From Bidens hawaiensis (Eukaryota > Streptophyta > Magnoliopsida > Asterales > Asteraceae): a DNA stretch of 64,000 nt. Location of the stretch: NCBI GenBank assembly GCA_021521415.1, contig JAIQDT010001947.1, forward strand, positions 248,001-312,000, written 5' to 3'. The translations under genes and the position numbers were made by a program. Of this stretch, positions 47,289-59,406 are shown piece by piece; the stretch's first letter is position 1, and the number at the start of each line of letters is the position of its first letter. The notes under the pieces were generated by a model that searched no databases, was not told the DNA's origin, and was given only the letters and a program-made list of their open reading frames with translations.

Positions 47289-50247
47289 CTAGTCTTCCGG
47301 CAAACCAAGGTCAGGCCCGAATATCCTCATCCTCCACCATGGATCACTTAGGTTAGGTGGATGTCTCACTTTTGCCTTTCTTGGTGGGCTTCCTTTTTCT
47401 GCCACCTTCTCATTCTGTTGATGGTCAACTTCTTTCTTCTCAACTGACCTGTCAATCACAAAACACTCAAATTTCGTGTGATCCTTGCTCAAGGATACAC
47501 ACATGTTAACAAAATCCGACTTCAGGCTTTCATTGTGAACAAAAGGGTCAGTACTATTTTCATATAATAATAACCGTTTATCACGATTCCCACACTTTAT
47601 TCCCAGTGTCCCCTTAGCAAAATCAATCACTGAAAGTGAGGTGGCAATGAAGGGTCTACCCAATATGACTATGGGTTGCGTGGTAGTTACATATTTAGCA
47701 TAATAAGTACTAAAAAGTCAACTGGGTAACATAAATCCTCCACATGTACCATCACATTATTTAGCATGCCTCGGGGAAGTGTATGGGTTTGATCCGCTAA
47801 AACCACGGTGGTGTTTACTTTTGTAGTGGACCAAACTCATACTAGTTATATAAACTACCGGGCAAGATACTAACACAAGCTCCAAGATCTAGCAGTGCCC
47901 GATCAGTTTTAAATTCACCAATTTGGATTGATAAAAGAGGCACTCCTGGGTCTTGAATTTTACTTGGGATAATATTATTATCAACCCACTAATCCATTAT
48001 TTTGGTTAATTTGTCATTTAAACGTTTATCACAAGAACAATTTTCACAAAAAGATGTTTCATTCGGTTGTAATTCAGAGTTATTTTGAAAAATTGTTTCA
48101 TAATTAACCACATTTTCAATCTCATCACTAATATCTTCCACCACCCCCCTCAACAAATTGTGGTGTTGGATCAACTTGAACACTACAAATTTCAAAATTT
48201 GGTAACATACTTACCGCATTGATATGCATGTTGTTCCCCTTCTTTAAACTCGAGCTGTTTTTCTTCAAATTCGCCACATCGGTTGCAAGTTGACACATTT
48301 GAGTGGTAAACGATTGGATGGCTTTGTCACGGACTTCATCCTTTTGCATGCGCACTTCATCAAGTTGATTTCTCCTTTGCATGTATGGTTTCATCATCTT
48401 TAACATGTCCATAACTTCATTCCCTCTTGATGAACTTTGACCCGCGGACCCACTTTGACTGCCACCCCCTTGACCTTAAAACTCTTGATTATTCCTGCCA
48501 TGAAAATTACCTTGATTATTATATTCTTGGCAGGGAACATAATTTCCTTGAAAATTTGGGTTGGATTGAGTAGCCGAATTTCCATAACAAAAATTCAGAT
48601 GATTTCTCAACCCGGGTTGGTAGGTGTTAGAGTTCATATTGTAATTCCTACCCCCCCCTTGAAGTGCACACCTCTTCTACTTGTACTTGTCCCACCATAC
48701 ACACATCCGATGCATGACGCAACTCATTACAATTCAGATGAATTGTAATGACGCAACTCATTACAATTCGTACAAACATCATGTACTTGTGGTCTTCCAA
48801 TTGTTGGCCTTGCTCTTCTTCCGGTTTGAGTCTTCCTCTTTGAGGTGACTGCCATTTGCTCCAAATATGCCCATTCATCTTGTTCATACTTAGTACCAAA
48901 TGTACCATTTGTGATCGAACTCAAATCCCGCTCATCTTCCATACTCAACCCCTCATGAAAAGCATTCAACAATTCCCAAAGAGCAATACCATGATGAGGA
49001 CAATTCTTATGCATCATGTTAAACCGCTCAAATGCTTCATGAAACATCTCACCCGATTGTTGTTGGAAAGTTATTAAAATCCTTCTTGCATCATTGGTCT
49101 TTTGAGCTGTGTAAAATTCTTCCAAGAATCGTTATTGCATCTCGGCCCAAGTATAAATGGATGAAAAAGGTAATGTGTAAAACCATCTCTTTGTCTTGTC
49201 ATCCAAAGAAAATTGAAATAAGACCAACTTAACCTCATCCGACGAAAACCCTTTTCCCCCAATCGTGTTGCAAATTAAGTCATATGCCTCCAAGTGAAAG
49301 TAAGGTTCCTCCGTTGCTAGACCCTTATACTTTGGTAGACTTTGGAGAAATTGGTTCTCATCTCAAATGTCCTTCCTTGTTGATTGTGAGGAATAACCAT
49401 TGAAGACGGATTATTAGTGATTATCGGTCAAATATGAGCTTTAATCCCCCCTTACCATATCTCTTGCATGCCTTCTTGGTCCCCCATTGGTACTCTTGGT
49501 TGACCCATTTACCTATAAACGAGCCTTGGATGTGCATATTGTTGAAATTGTGGTTGGGGCATTTGTTGTTGAAATTGTTGCTCTTGTTGTTGCCCTTGTT
49601 GTGGAGCTTGTTGTTGTTGAATAACCGGTGGTGGTTGAACTTGTTGTTGAACAACCGGTGGTGGTTGTCTATTAAGTTCTTGTATCGGTTCCGTTTGTTG
49701 CCTTTGAGCATAAGCAAAATTCCCTTGATTTACCCGTTGACTTCCATCACCCCCCGTGTAGTAACCTTCCACTTCCCCTTCAAACTCCCCGTCAAACCCA
49801 TCACCATAACTATCATCTTGTGTTCTTGAATATTGAATGAAAGGTGGTGGTTGATATTGGTAGCTTGATTGTGGCTGTTGAAAAGTTGGTTGTTGGTTTT
49901 GTTGAGATGATTATGCACAAAAGGTAGGAAAAAGGTTGGAAATAGACAGAAATGTTGATGTGTTGAGTAGGTGATTGAGCATTTATGGGTTCGGTTGTGC
50001 GAGTTGGTTTCAATTCACTTGATGAAGTAGGTATGGTAGTAGTAATCGGTGGAGGTGAAATTGGTGGAGGTGTAGATGGCAATGTTTGACCCGAAGTGGG
50101 AACTGGTGAATCCATGGTGCTGTTAGATGCAGTTGGAGAACCAAGAAGTTTGTTCTTCTTAAGTAACACTCGGTTTCTTCTAAGTGTTCGTTCAATCTCG
50201 GGATCAATTACTAGTGGTGATGACCTGGTGGAGCCTCTAGTATTCAT
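47289..50247 (-). pseudogene. Element G gag and partial protease, decayed
   Basis: ATG at 50245-50247 (MNTRGSTRSSPLVIDPEIE). The N-terminal basic segment is followed by a Ser/Pro/Thr-rich region, a Gln/Pro-rich run (about 49520-49700), the gag domain core (LITFQQQSGEMFHEAFERF, 48727-49125) and a coiled coil (about 48240-48412). A protease-related segment ends it (GRPFIATSLSVIDFAKGTL, 47550-47663). Frames change repeatedly and stops intervene, so no long protein results. The order fits Athila-type gag-pol truncated before RT. Confidence 0.75.
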
Positions 50248-50332
50248 ACACCTATAAGTACCTGCACACTAACACAACCAGTGTAAACCCAAAAATAACA
50301 AACAAAACTACAAAAACACACGTTGCACACTA

Positions 50333-50351
50333 CTCCCTGACAACAGCGCTA
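50333..50351 (-). other. Degenerate primer-binding site of G (tRNA-Asp type)
   Basis: Minus-strand TTAGCGCTGTTGTCAGGGAG resembles TGGCGCCGTTGCCGGGGA with several changes. It lies six bases from the LTR. Confidence 0.6.
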
Positions 50352-50356
50352 AAATT

Positions 50357-51498
50357 TGACGTGAGGTCGAAGACTCACTCAAAAATAAACCAAATACAAC
50401 TAATTAGATAGCGGTAAGTGGGTGTCGAACATAGAGAGTTTGTGAAAAATGTGTTAAGTAGCTTGTAGTCTGACTATATTAAATTAAACTAAATTGCATA
50501 AAAAGAAATTTTAAAGATTTGTTTGGTTGATTTGATTAACAAAAATAACTGAAAACAATTTAACGAGTTTAACTGAATCAATAACAACGAATGCTCTCTC
50601 TATTTCAAGTTTCCAAGATTGATAATGTTAAATTTTACTTTTGGGATGAACTACATAGACATAGTTCGTGAGTGTGTGTTTGATTATGACAAAATAGGAC
50701 TAAGTACTTGTATTGTAAAAACGTAAGGTTGTCACTCGATAATCAGTTTTATATAGCCAACCCTAATTCCCTTCCAATAAATCCCGATTGCGTATGGCAT
50801 CAAGAACAGATGGTCAAGAACACGAATTATACTATACTAACAATTACTAATCAAATTCATAATCACCATAGCAATATAATCATAATGATCAAACTACTAT
50901 CCCACAAATAACATAAACAATTAACAAACATTCAATTGAAAACCTTACAATTCAGGAGAGAACACAAAGGATATTAGCCACACATGATTTGGTTCATCAT
51001 TCCTTCAATCAAAGTATCAAAATGCATAGAAATCAAGTCTCTAATGATTACCACACTCACAATAATGTTCTTAGACTCCAAAAATCGTCCCTAGGGTGTT
51101 CTTGAATGATAGATAGGTGAAAAGACAATAAAAAACGGAATATAACAAGGATTTTCGGTAGTTACAGCTCCGCACCGTGGGCCATGGTGGCCAAAATTTA
51201 CGGTACGGTGAGTTCTGGTCATTTTTGATCAATTGGACAATGGACCATGGTCCAGACAGTGGGCCACGGTGGTCTTTATCCACCATCTTCATTTTTCTCG
51301 TTTTCTTCATATCTTTCTCGTTTCAACTCCGTTTTCTTCGCCGTTTTTGCCCACGTTCTCGTGATTTCATCCTCTATCTTCTCATATATGAAATTATACA
51401 AGTAACCATATTCAACTAATTCCATAAAATTAATTGGTTAAGCATATGCATTTATATCTTTTAGTTCGCTTAACGGCTTCCCTACGGTTCACCCGTCA
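50357..51498 (-). repeat. 5' LTR of element G
   Basis: Matches 44606-45783 with scattered substitutions and a deletion in the palindromic block (about 51175-51260). The TATA box is kept at about 50745-50757. It is more diverged from its partner than the LTRs of C or D are, so G is older. Confidence 0.88.
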
Positions 51499-52100
51499 AC
51501 TGCATGTAAGACCTTATGGATTTGGGGTATTTGTGTACCTTTACAGTGTGACACTGAGAGTGAGTAGCTGGGCTACATTGGAATTGATGAGTAAAGGGTG
51601 AGGTTATCATTGATCTAGTGGCTCTAATAGATAACTAAAATTCAACAATGCTTAGGTAGTGGTTACCGTATAGTGGGTGACTCTAATAGGTAACCGAAAC
51701 CAGACGAGCAGCTTAAAAATCTATAACTGTGACCTTGAAATAAATTTCCGGGCCAAACTTATTTATATATTAAAGCATTTTATACTTTATTGTTTATTAA
51801 TTATAAACTTAGAACTCAACAGTTAAAGCTGACTTGTTTTAGCATATATTTCAGGATAAGAGCAGTAAGTATCGTAGAAGGCATCAGGTGGCTATTTTGG
51901 CACGAGGAGTATTTTATACAATGAACTTTGATAGGCAGAGCCTTATTTGAGTTTGTTTTACAGACTTAAAACTTCCGTTGTGGTTTTCAATAAAGAGACT
52001 CTGTGTTTATGTAAATCAAACTTTTTGTTATGCATGGTTTTGGGGTGTGATGTGGATGCTATGAGTTCTTATAAAATTTGATACAGGAGATTTAGCTTTC
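51499..52100. other. Unassigned noncoding sequence
   Basis: No coding frame. GGTAACCGAAACCAGAC and GATAACTAAAATTCAAC after GACTCTAATAG-like words suggest an old internal repeat (about 51615-51700). AATAAAGAGACTCTGTG near 51988 resembles a polyadenylation region, perhaps from a decayed LTR. Confidence 0.4.
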
Positions 52101-53174
52101 GCATAAGATCGTGTTTTAAATTTATAAAAAGTTATTTCTACTAAGACTAAACACACACAAATAGGCAAGTGCACCAATCGTATATGTAGAATAGTATTGG
52201 TAAGAACCAAGTATCGATTCGTGGACACAAATGTTTCTAATAATTAATCTTTGTTTTACTTCAATCGGAGATTTTTAATCTTTTTGGGGTTGATTTTTAA
52301 ACTTTATAAATAGAAATAATTATATATAATATGTAGGTGACAAGAAGAGAAATTTTAAATGAGTAAATCAACTATATGAAGGTTATCATCTAAGATCAAG
52401 AATCCACTCCATTCTTCCTTGTTGATTAATAAATAAACATGTGATAACCTTGCCCTAATAATATATGATAGAATAGTCCCTCATTTATAAGTGAACATAT
52501 TCTATGACATCAAAGAAAGTAGCATGCATATTTTCAAGTCCACCCTTGCTTAATCTCATACTACCACGAGAATGTCAATTTAAAAAAAGGCAAGCCATTT
52601 AGTAAAGTGGAAAAATTAGGATTGACTTCGATTTCTCAAATACCAATCCTAACAACTTCGGGTGGTTATAGTTTAGTCACACAACCTCCATTTGGTTGAT
52701 TTAATTAGGTTATAATTGCACATTCCATTAACATATGATTTCTTTAACTATCATGATAACCTAAGCAATCATGTTAACAATGTTATTTTAGAATTCTCAA
52801 AACTAGAGAAATAGATCATAGCTTATATATCATCATTTTTAAGTACAATATAAGGATACATGTTTTATCTTGAATAAGTTATCAGAGTATTCTTTTTACC
52901 AATATTAGTCTCCAAGAAAATGAGTGAATCATGAATGAATGTTAATCATCAACCTTGATGTATTGAGTTAAAGTGATAAAACATTTTTCATCAAAGGATA
53001 ATTGCAAAATAACCATGTGCTTTACCAAACTAAATCACATGTTCAACATAATAATCAAGTAAAACAAAGCTTCTTCATAGAAATTAGATGGTAAATGGAG
53101 TTTAGCTCATAATGAGCATAGTTATGAACTTCAAAAGAGATGAAGATAACAAAAACATGAGCAAACTAGAACAA
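52101..53174 (-). mobile_element. Athila-like LTR remnant H, left part
   Basis: AAGTGCACCAATCG...AGTATCGATTCGTGGACAC (about 52168-52230) parallels the internal-side LTR motif of D (AAGTGTACCGGTCG...ATATCGAACCCACGAG) and G. Downstream sequence is AT-rich like those LTRs. The left boundary is not resolved. It is cut by solo LTR I; the target copy AACAA is at 53170-53174. Confidence 0.5.
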
Positions 53175-54003
53175 TGTAACATCCCGTTTTTTTAGTTTCG
53201 GTTAATAAATGAAAATACGAGTTATTATGAGTCGGGCTAGTGTTGGGTTAAATGGATATGAGTTATGGACTTGGGTTATGAAAGAAAGAGGAAAAGACCA
53301 TGGGCTTAAGCCCATGATCCATAATTATATAAGTCATAAATACCCATTAATCATTCATTTAACACATATTCCATACACCATAAAAACACACACTTAAGCT
53401 CTCTCTCTCTCTATCTCTCTAATTCTCTCTCTAGCCGAAACATAGGAGAAGAACCGATCCCGACCCAAGGTAATGATAGTATGATGTTGTATGAGCTTAA
53501 ACCCGACACCGCTAAACCGTTAAAGTCACGAGATCCGGGTGGAATCGGCTATAAACCGAACCTAAGATGAGCTTAGGGATCACCCTAGCTCAGATCTGGA
53601 TCGAACGGGGCGAAAAACGGTGAAAAACGAGTCAGAACTCGTTTTTCGGCGAAACCGCGTTTTTCCGGCGACGGCACCGGAAAGTGGTACGAGGTTAAGG
53701 TGGAATGTCAGAGAATGTTCTGACATTCTCTGACCTAACCCTAGTTCGTTAATGGGGAGTTAATGAACTAGAGGTGATTCGCTAGTAATTCGTTAAAGAA
53801 AGCATAACAAACTAGCTTCAGTTCGTGTTCAATTCGTTAAGAGAGAAGATAATGAATTACTCTTGATTCGTTATAGTCATTCATTAAAGGAGATAACGAA
53901 TTAAAAGGTCCAATTCGTTAATTGGACTGATTTGCTACATGAACTGATTCGTTTAATAACCAGTTCGTTAAAGGGTTCAATTCGTTATAAGAACCAGTTC
54001 GCT

Positions 54004-54091
54004 AGGATAAGCCAGGGGCTCTGCCCCTTGGACCCTGCTAGGGGCTGCCGCCCCTAGACCCCGCTGCCAGGGGCGCTGCCCCCGGACCCCC
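54004..54091. repeat. GC-rich hairpin block of solo LTR I
   Basis: CCAGGGGC/GCCCC-type and CTAGGGGC/GCCCCTAG-type inverted pairs in series. Homologous to 36803-36893. Confidence 0.8.
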
Positions 54092-54565
54092 ATTCGTTGT
54101 GGGTTATAATTAAACTAGAAATACGATATTGATAGCGATAGATAATTGATACGTGTAATTGTTATACAGTTAGTCGTGCACAACTAAAGATGGGAATAAC
54201 CATTAACAGTGAACGTAACCGCGTTCAAGTGAGTTTCTAGCCCCACTTCTTTGTTATGTTTTCGGGGCTGTGTGCATACTCGATGTGATAGTTAACACAC
54301 TTACCTTAAGTGGTAAGTGTATTCCTTATATGAATTATGTATGATGATTGCTTGACGGTGCATGAACGATCTTCGGATATTGCATGGACCGTCAGGTGGT
54401 AGTTAAAGATATGAATGATATATATGATGTATGTATGAAGCATGTATGATGTATGAATGATATATGTATGGTATGCAAATAGTACGTGAACGATCTTCGG
54501 ATATTGCTTGTGTTATTAAGGCAAATATGTAAAGGACATGTATGTTACAGTAGCACAATATGTAT

Positions 54566-54752
54566 GGACCAGACCCTAATAATATCTGTGAGGATAGGGA
54601 CCAGACCCTAATAATATCTGGGAGGATAGGGACCAAACCCTTATAATATCTGTGAGGATAGGGAACAGACCCTTATAATATCTGTGATGGTAGGGACCAG
54701 ACCCTAATAATATTTGTGATATTGGGGACCAGACCCTTATAATATCTGTGAG
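54566..54752 (+). repeat. Minisatellite in solo LTR I (about 6 units)
   Basis: The unit GGACCAGACCCTAATAATAT plus CTGTGAGGATAG, period about 32-33 bp, with point differences between units. Confidence 0.88.
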
Positions 54753-55186
54753 TTTATAGGGCGGAAGGCTCTTTATACAGTATGGATAGTTATGCAAGTA
54801 AAATAAAGTATGAATAATGTACACACCTTCGGGCACGTGTGCAAGTATGTGAACAGATTGTATGTCATATGATTAACTAGAACTCACTCAGCGTAGCTGA
54901 CTTTTAGTATTCACGCAGGTGAGTAGAATGAGGCAGCTCGCTTGAGGGGAAACACATGACATGGAATTGAAGACACTGGCATCTCAAGGAAATGTTATGT
55001 TATTTAAAAGACAATGTTTTATGTTTAAATGATTTGAATGCTCGTTAAGACAAGAATTGATAGAATGTAATATATTGGTTTGAAGTTTTTAATATTTCGC
55101 GAATGTTTTTATTAACTCCGATATTTAGAACTGTGTTTATGAGTAAATCCAACGTTAAAGTGAGGCACCGGTAACGAGGCCTTACA

Positions 55187-55924
55187 AACAATCTAACCAA
55201 ATGTTGGATTAATCTTCCCTCTTCAATAGTGATGAATGATGATGATGATGGATGACGATGATGATAACCTCCAAGCCTTCAAACTCTCCACAAGATCTTC
55301 AATAAGAGTACAATGTGGGTGTTTATATAAGTGAAACCCGTATAGAATGTTTTCCTTAAGCACACCAAATGAGTACAAAATACTCCTCAATTTGTAGCAG
55401 TCTGGAGGACCAGGCACGGCCCCGTGTAGGAGGAAGCACACCTCCGTGTACCGGTGTCCAGTCGTATTTAATGTTCTATCAGATCGTACATGATGACTCA
55501 TTACGGGGGCGTGCTTCATGGGGCACGGCCCCCGTGTTTCTGTTGATCTCTTATATTTCTTTTGTATTTTCTAAAAGGTGACCATGGCCCCATGCTTACT
55601 GGGGTACGTCCCCGTGTTCATCTGTCCAGTATTTTGTCTTTTTCTTGCAGCTTTCTGTCTTTTCTTGCACAGGAAAGCATGGGGTGTGTTCAGTGAAGCA
55701 TGGGGGCGTGTTTCAGTGTTTTCTTGGGTTTTCTTTGATTTTTCTTTGGCTTTTCGTTCATTTCTTCGTTTTGATGCTTGAGTTTACCTGCAAATACATT
55801 TTAACATGGTAAGTAGATATTTGAGCTATATTATTTGATGAAAGTTACAGTTTTTAGAGATTATTTGATACTAAAAAAGATGTATAATTTTATATACATT
55901 AGGGTGTCAAACTGTACATATATA
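55187..55924 (-). mobile_element. Athila-like LTR remnant H, right part
   Basis: It continues H after solo LTR I. A minus-strand TATA-like box (TTATATAAAC, about 55320) is preceded, in transcription order, by GC-rich inverted words (CACGGCCCCGTG near 55413; ACGGGGGC/GCCCCCGT at about 55502-55534; GGGGTACGTCCCC near 55600). This is the layout of the D and G LTRs. A (GAT)n-like run lies at 55229-55265. No gene. Confidence 0.55.
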
Positions 55925-55929
55925 TTAAC

Positions 55930-56341
55930 TGTTGGTGCATAATGTCAGTAGTTCAGTATCTCGTGTTTTGTATTTGTCTGTAATCGTGTTAGATTGTTTG
56001 TTTTGGTATTGAATATTGTTTTACACAAGTTTGCCTAGGATGTAGGCGAACTTGGAGATAAGCGAAGTTATGACAACTTCGCCTAGTATGTTAGGCGAAG
56101 TTGTCGAGGTTTTATTAAACCTCACTTCGGCTTATTTTGAAAAAGTTTTACCGAACGTGTATGGGTGATTATTGATATCACATGTTGAAGTGTTGCAATA
56201 CAATCGTGTTTTTAGTATTGTGACGTGTGTTTGTTTATCGGTTCAACGTATTATCTATCTTAGGCTCGTATCGTATTACGTGGGGATTCCGTACCCTCGT
56301 GTTACGAGATACTCCTGTGTAGATCCGGCTGGGAACCTACA
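55930..56341 (+). repeat. 5' LTR of element J
   Basis: 412 bp, TGTTGGTGCA...AACCTACA. It has two strong hairpins at 56026-56054 and 56073-56104. The partner LTR is not in the window. No convincing TATA box was seen. Confidence 0.85.
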
Positions 56342-56343
56342 AT

Positions 56344-56355
56344 TGGTATCAGAGC
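56344..56355 (+). other. Primer-binding site of J (initiator tRNA-Met)
   Basis: TGGTATCAGAGC lies two bases after the LTR end. Confidence 0.9.
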
Positions 56356-56792
56356 ATTTGCTCGTGATTGTGTGGTTCGGGATTATCACACGGGTGTAAA
56401 GATCATTCCGTTCGACTATTCGCGGAACGAGTTTACGTTGAAATACCTAGTTTTTGTGTCTTACCCATCTCCCACCATCAAATATACCCCAAAACACCTT
56501 CGCATACCTCGCAATACATCCAATTAAAACCTGCAAAACCTCATGTTCATCAGGCGAAGTTGCCGTCATCTTACGTAGGGTTTAAGCGAACTTATAAGGT
56601 TTAGGCGAAGTTAATAAGAGGCGAAGTTAGGAAGCAGCGAGGTTGAGTGTTCAGCGAAGTTGAGCTTCAAGCGAAGTTAAGTTAAGCTTCAAACGAAGTT
56701 AAGCTTCAAGCGAAGTTATAATAACTTTGCTATCTGATCACTGTTTAAAAAAAAATACTTTCTTTGTATTTCGAGTCGTGTTTCTTCCAACT
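56356..56792 (+). other. Leader of J with GCGAAGTT repeats
   Basis: Noncoding. From about 56555 to 56725 the words RGCGAAGTTA, AGCGAAGTT and AACGAAGTT occur about ten times, partly in an AAGCTTCAAGCGAAGTT unit. The same octamer forms an arm of the LTR hairpin at 56073-56104. Confidence 0.75.
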
Positions 56793-59366
56793 ATGACTTC
56801 AATAAACATTACAGAACTGGTAAAGATGGAGGTTGAAGCCGGTTCAGGAACTAAAGCTCCAAAAATGCTCAAGGGTACCGATTTCGTTGCATGGAAAGAT
56901 CGGTTTGAACAGTATGTGAAGTATCAAGATGCTAAGATGTGGGTTTGCATTCAAGACGGATACATTCCACCAACATCCTTGTTTGAAGGTCGTGAACAAA
57001 TTAAGAAGTACAGTAAGATGGAAGAGGAGGAAAAGAAAATGTATGAGGCAGAGAGTAAAGCTCATGCAGCAATAACAATGGCTCTTCCACAAGAGATTCT
57101 TCATACCTTCAAGAAGTACAAAACTGCTAGAGAGCTATGGGAAGCACTAGAAAATAGATATGAAGGTAATGTGGGGATACGTGCTTCCAAGACAAAGCTG
57201 CTAAAAACCCAATTCTCTGTATTCAAGTATTTGAAAAATGAATCACTTGACGATATCATCACAAGATATTATCACTTGATGACCGAACTTAGTAATTACT
57301 CCATTGAATACAAGGAAGAAGAGATAGTAGAGAAACTTCTTGATGCTCTTCCACCAAAATGGGAAATGTACACGGTTCTGATGAGAGAGGATAAATACTT
57401 TGCCAAGATTGATTTGGAAACAGCGGTCATAAATTATGAAATTTTGAACTTAACATGGTTCGGAAGGAGACACCAACTGATCAGGTTCAGAATCCGGGAA
57501 TGTATGGTGCGAAAGTCACTCCAAGCTCAAATTCAAAATCAGAATCCTCTGCCTACTACTCAAAGGGAGAATCAAACTCAAACTCAACTCGAGATGGTCA
57601 GGTGATTCTCAATATGGATGGCGACGTATGTTTCGTAGCTGGAGGTAGTAATCCTTCAAAACCTCAAGCCATAACTGGAAATTTCTCATCAAATGTTCCA
57701 AGCTACAACTACTCACAGATGCCCATGAGTGTTAAATCAGCTGAATAGCAGTTTGCTCTCTATGCATCCTTCATTGCATCTTATGAGAACTACATCAAAG
57801 GTAAAATAGTCGATCCTGCAACTTTGGATGAAGACTATGATCAGATCGATGCTGATGATTTGGAAGAGATGGACCTGCAGTGGCAGATGGCTGTGATAGT
57901 AAGAAGGGTAAAAAGATTCATGAAGAAAACGGGTAGAAAGTTCGTTGGAGAAAGACCAGGGTTTGATAAATCAAAGGTTTGATGTTACAACTGTCAACAA
58001 AATGGTCATTATGCTAAGGAATGTACAAATGAGAGAGTTGAACGAAGTCAGAACAGGCCTGCACAACATAATGGGGGAGGTAGTGAGAATAGGGCTATGG
58101 TATCTAGACAGAATGGTGGATACAACTGGAATATACAAGTTGAGGAAGTGTTCGTACATGCTAATTTGATAAACATCGAAACTGGAGGAAGTGAGAGGGA
58201 GACGGGAGAAAATCAAGCATATATGGCAGAAGTGAACGATCAGCTCTCTGAGGTAAGTTCTGAACTTCATTGTGTACAATGTGAAAATCTGTTTGAACAA
58301 TTAAAAACAATAACTGATCAGTTTGTTAGTTTGGACACACAATTTAAAACGTTAAAAGATCATCACTATACTAAAACTAGAGAAAACAGTTACTCGGTAA
58401 AAATAAAAGCTAGTGAAAAGGATATCAGAAGTCTTAAAGCCAGTCTAGCTGAAAAAATACAAGTAATTGATCTTAGTTATGAAGTGTTAGAAGTAAAAAA
58501 CCAAACTAATTGCTGAAAAAGATAAACATATAGCTGATTACCAGGTAAAAGTGGTGGAACTAAACAGAAAAATTGAACAGTTTAGAAATTCTTCAGCAAT
58601 GCTTGATCACATCATAAGTGTTCAACGTTCCCCAGTTAACAAAGGGGGAATTGGATTTTCTGAAGTTCCACCACCGTATAACAATAACTATACTTATAAT
58701 CCTATTAATCAGCAATCTACGAATGTTGAGATTAGTCAGACAGTTCCAATCAAAATTTCTACAAAAGAAACTGAAGTTAATAAGAGCGAGATGAGTAAGT
58801 CAGGTTCTAACGTTGCGATGTCTGTCCCTAGCTCTGTCTCATCAAATTCGGACAAGTCATCCGAATTGGGTGAGATAAAAGAAGAGGCAGTGTTACTAAA
58901 ACGTGGGGAGGAATATAAACCCGATGAAAAGAATTCTTCCCTAAATCCGTTTGTCCCACCATATGTTAGACAAACGGGTAGTAATGCAACCTCGACATCT
59001 GCAACAACTGTTGAGACGAAAGTTCAAAACAGAAGTTGTTTCAGATGCAATCAAGTAGGACACCTTATTGCTGATTGTCCTCTAAAACAAAGAAAATTTA
59101 GAGGTATGAGGCCTCCGAAAACTGAGAATAAAACGAATACGAACAAACCAAATTTCAGACATTGGACTAATCCAAGATTTCAAAGAAATCGGTCTCATTT
59201 TTTCCCAGTTAACCTTCAAACCAACAATTATAATTCAGTCAATTCACTAAGGTTTGGATGGCCTCATAGCCAGTCCTCTAGAAGGATTCCTTTCAGAACT
59301 TACAGAAACCATTCTCAAACTGACTTTGGGCAACCAAAAGTACTGGATGCCGGTCAGCAGATTTAA
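56793..59366 (+). pseudogene. Element J gag, decayed
   Basis: The start is taken at ATG 56793 (MTSINITELV). The N-terminal copia gag domain follows (LKGTDFVAWKDRFEQY; ITRYYHLMTELSNY; LLDALPPKWEMY), all open to about 57450, where the frame shifts. Stops lie at 57746 and 57980 (TGA just before CYNCQQNGHYAKEC, a CCHC knuckle at 57983-58024). A coiled-coil region (about 58220-58500) loses frame in an A-run near 58497. GIGFSEVPPP and a second knuckle CFRCNQVGHLIADC (about 59038) precede the stop at 59364-59366. Gag would form the particle; this copy cannot. Confidence 0.85.
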
Positions 59367-59406
59367 TCGACCCAAGACCAGTAGGTCTTGGGTCCCCAGA
59401 TTTTAA

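Larger units (their letters stand above)
44606..51498 (-). mobile_element. Athila-like Ty3/gypsy element G, pol deleted
   Basis: LTRs of 1,178 bp (44606-45783) and 1,142 bp (50357-51498), each TGAC(G/A)TG...CGTCA, with a degenerate tRNA-Asp PBS. The internal region has a decayed gag and a protease-like segment, then about 1.5 kb with no frame; RT, RNase H and integrase are missing. Flanking bases ACCCG (left) and ACTGC (right) do not match, so no target duplication is recognisable. Confidence 0.82.
53175..55186 (+). mobile_element. Solo LTR I (same family as E, opposite orientation)
   Basis: TGTAACATCCCG...CCTTACA, flanked by AACAA (53170-53174 and 55187-55191), a perfect duplication. 2,012 bp. 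It carries a (CT)n run (53399-53430), many TTCGTTA/TAACGAA words (53745-54000), a GC hairpin block and a minisatellite, in the same order as E. Confidence 0.9.

Noticed and set aside
51499..52100. Host gene 3' end (AATAAAGAGACTCTG polyadenylation-like)
   Set aside because: No coding frame upstream; more likely an old LTR or other noncoding repeat.
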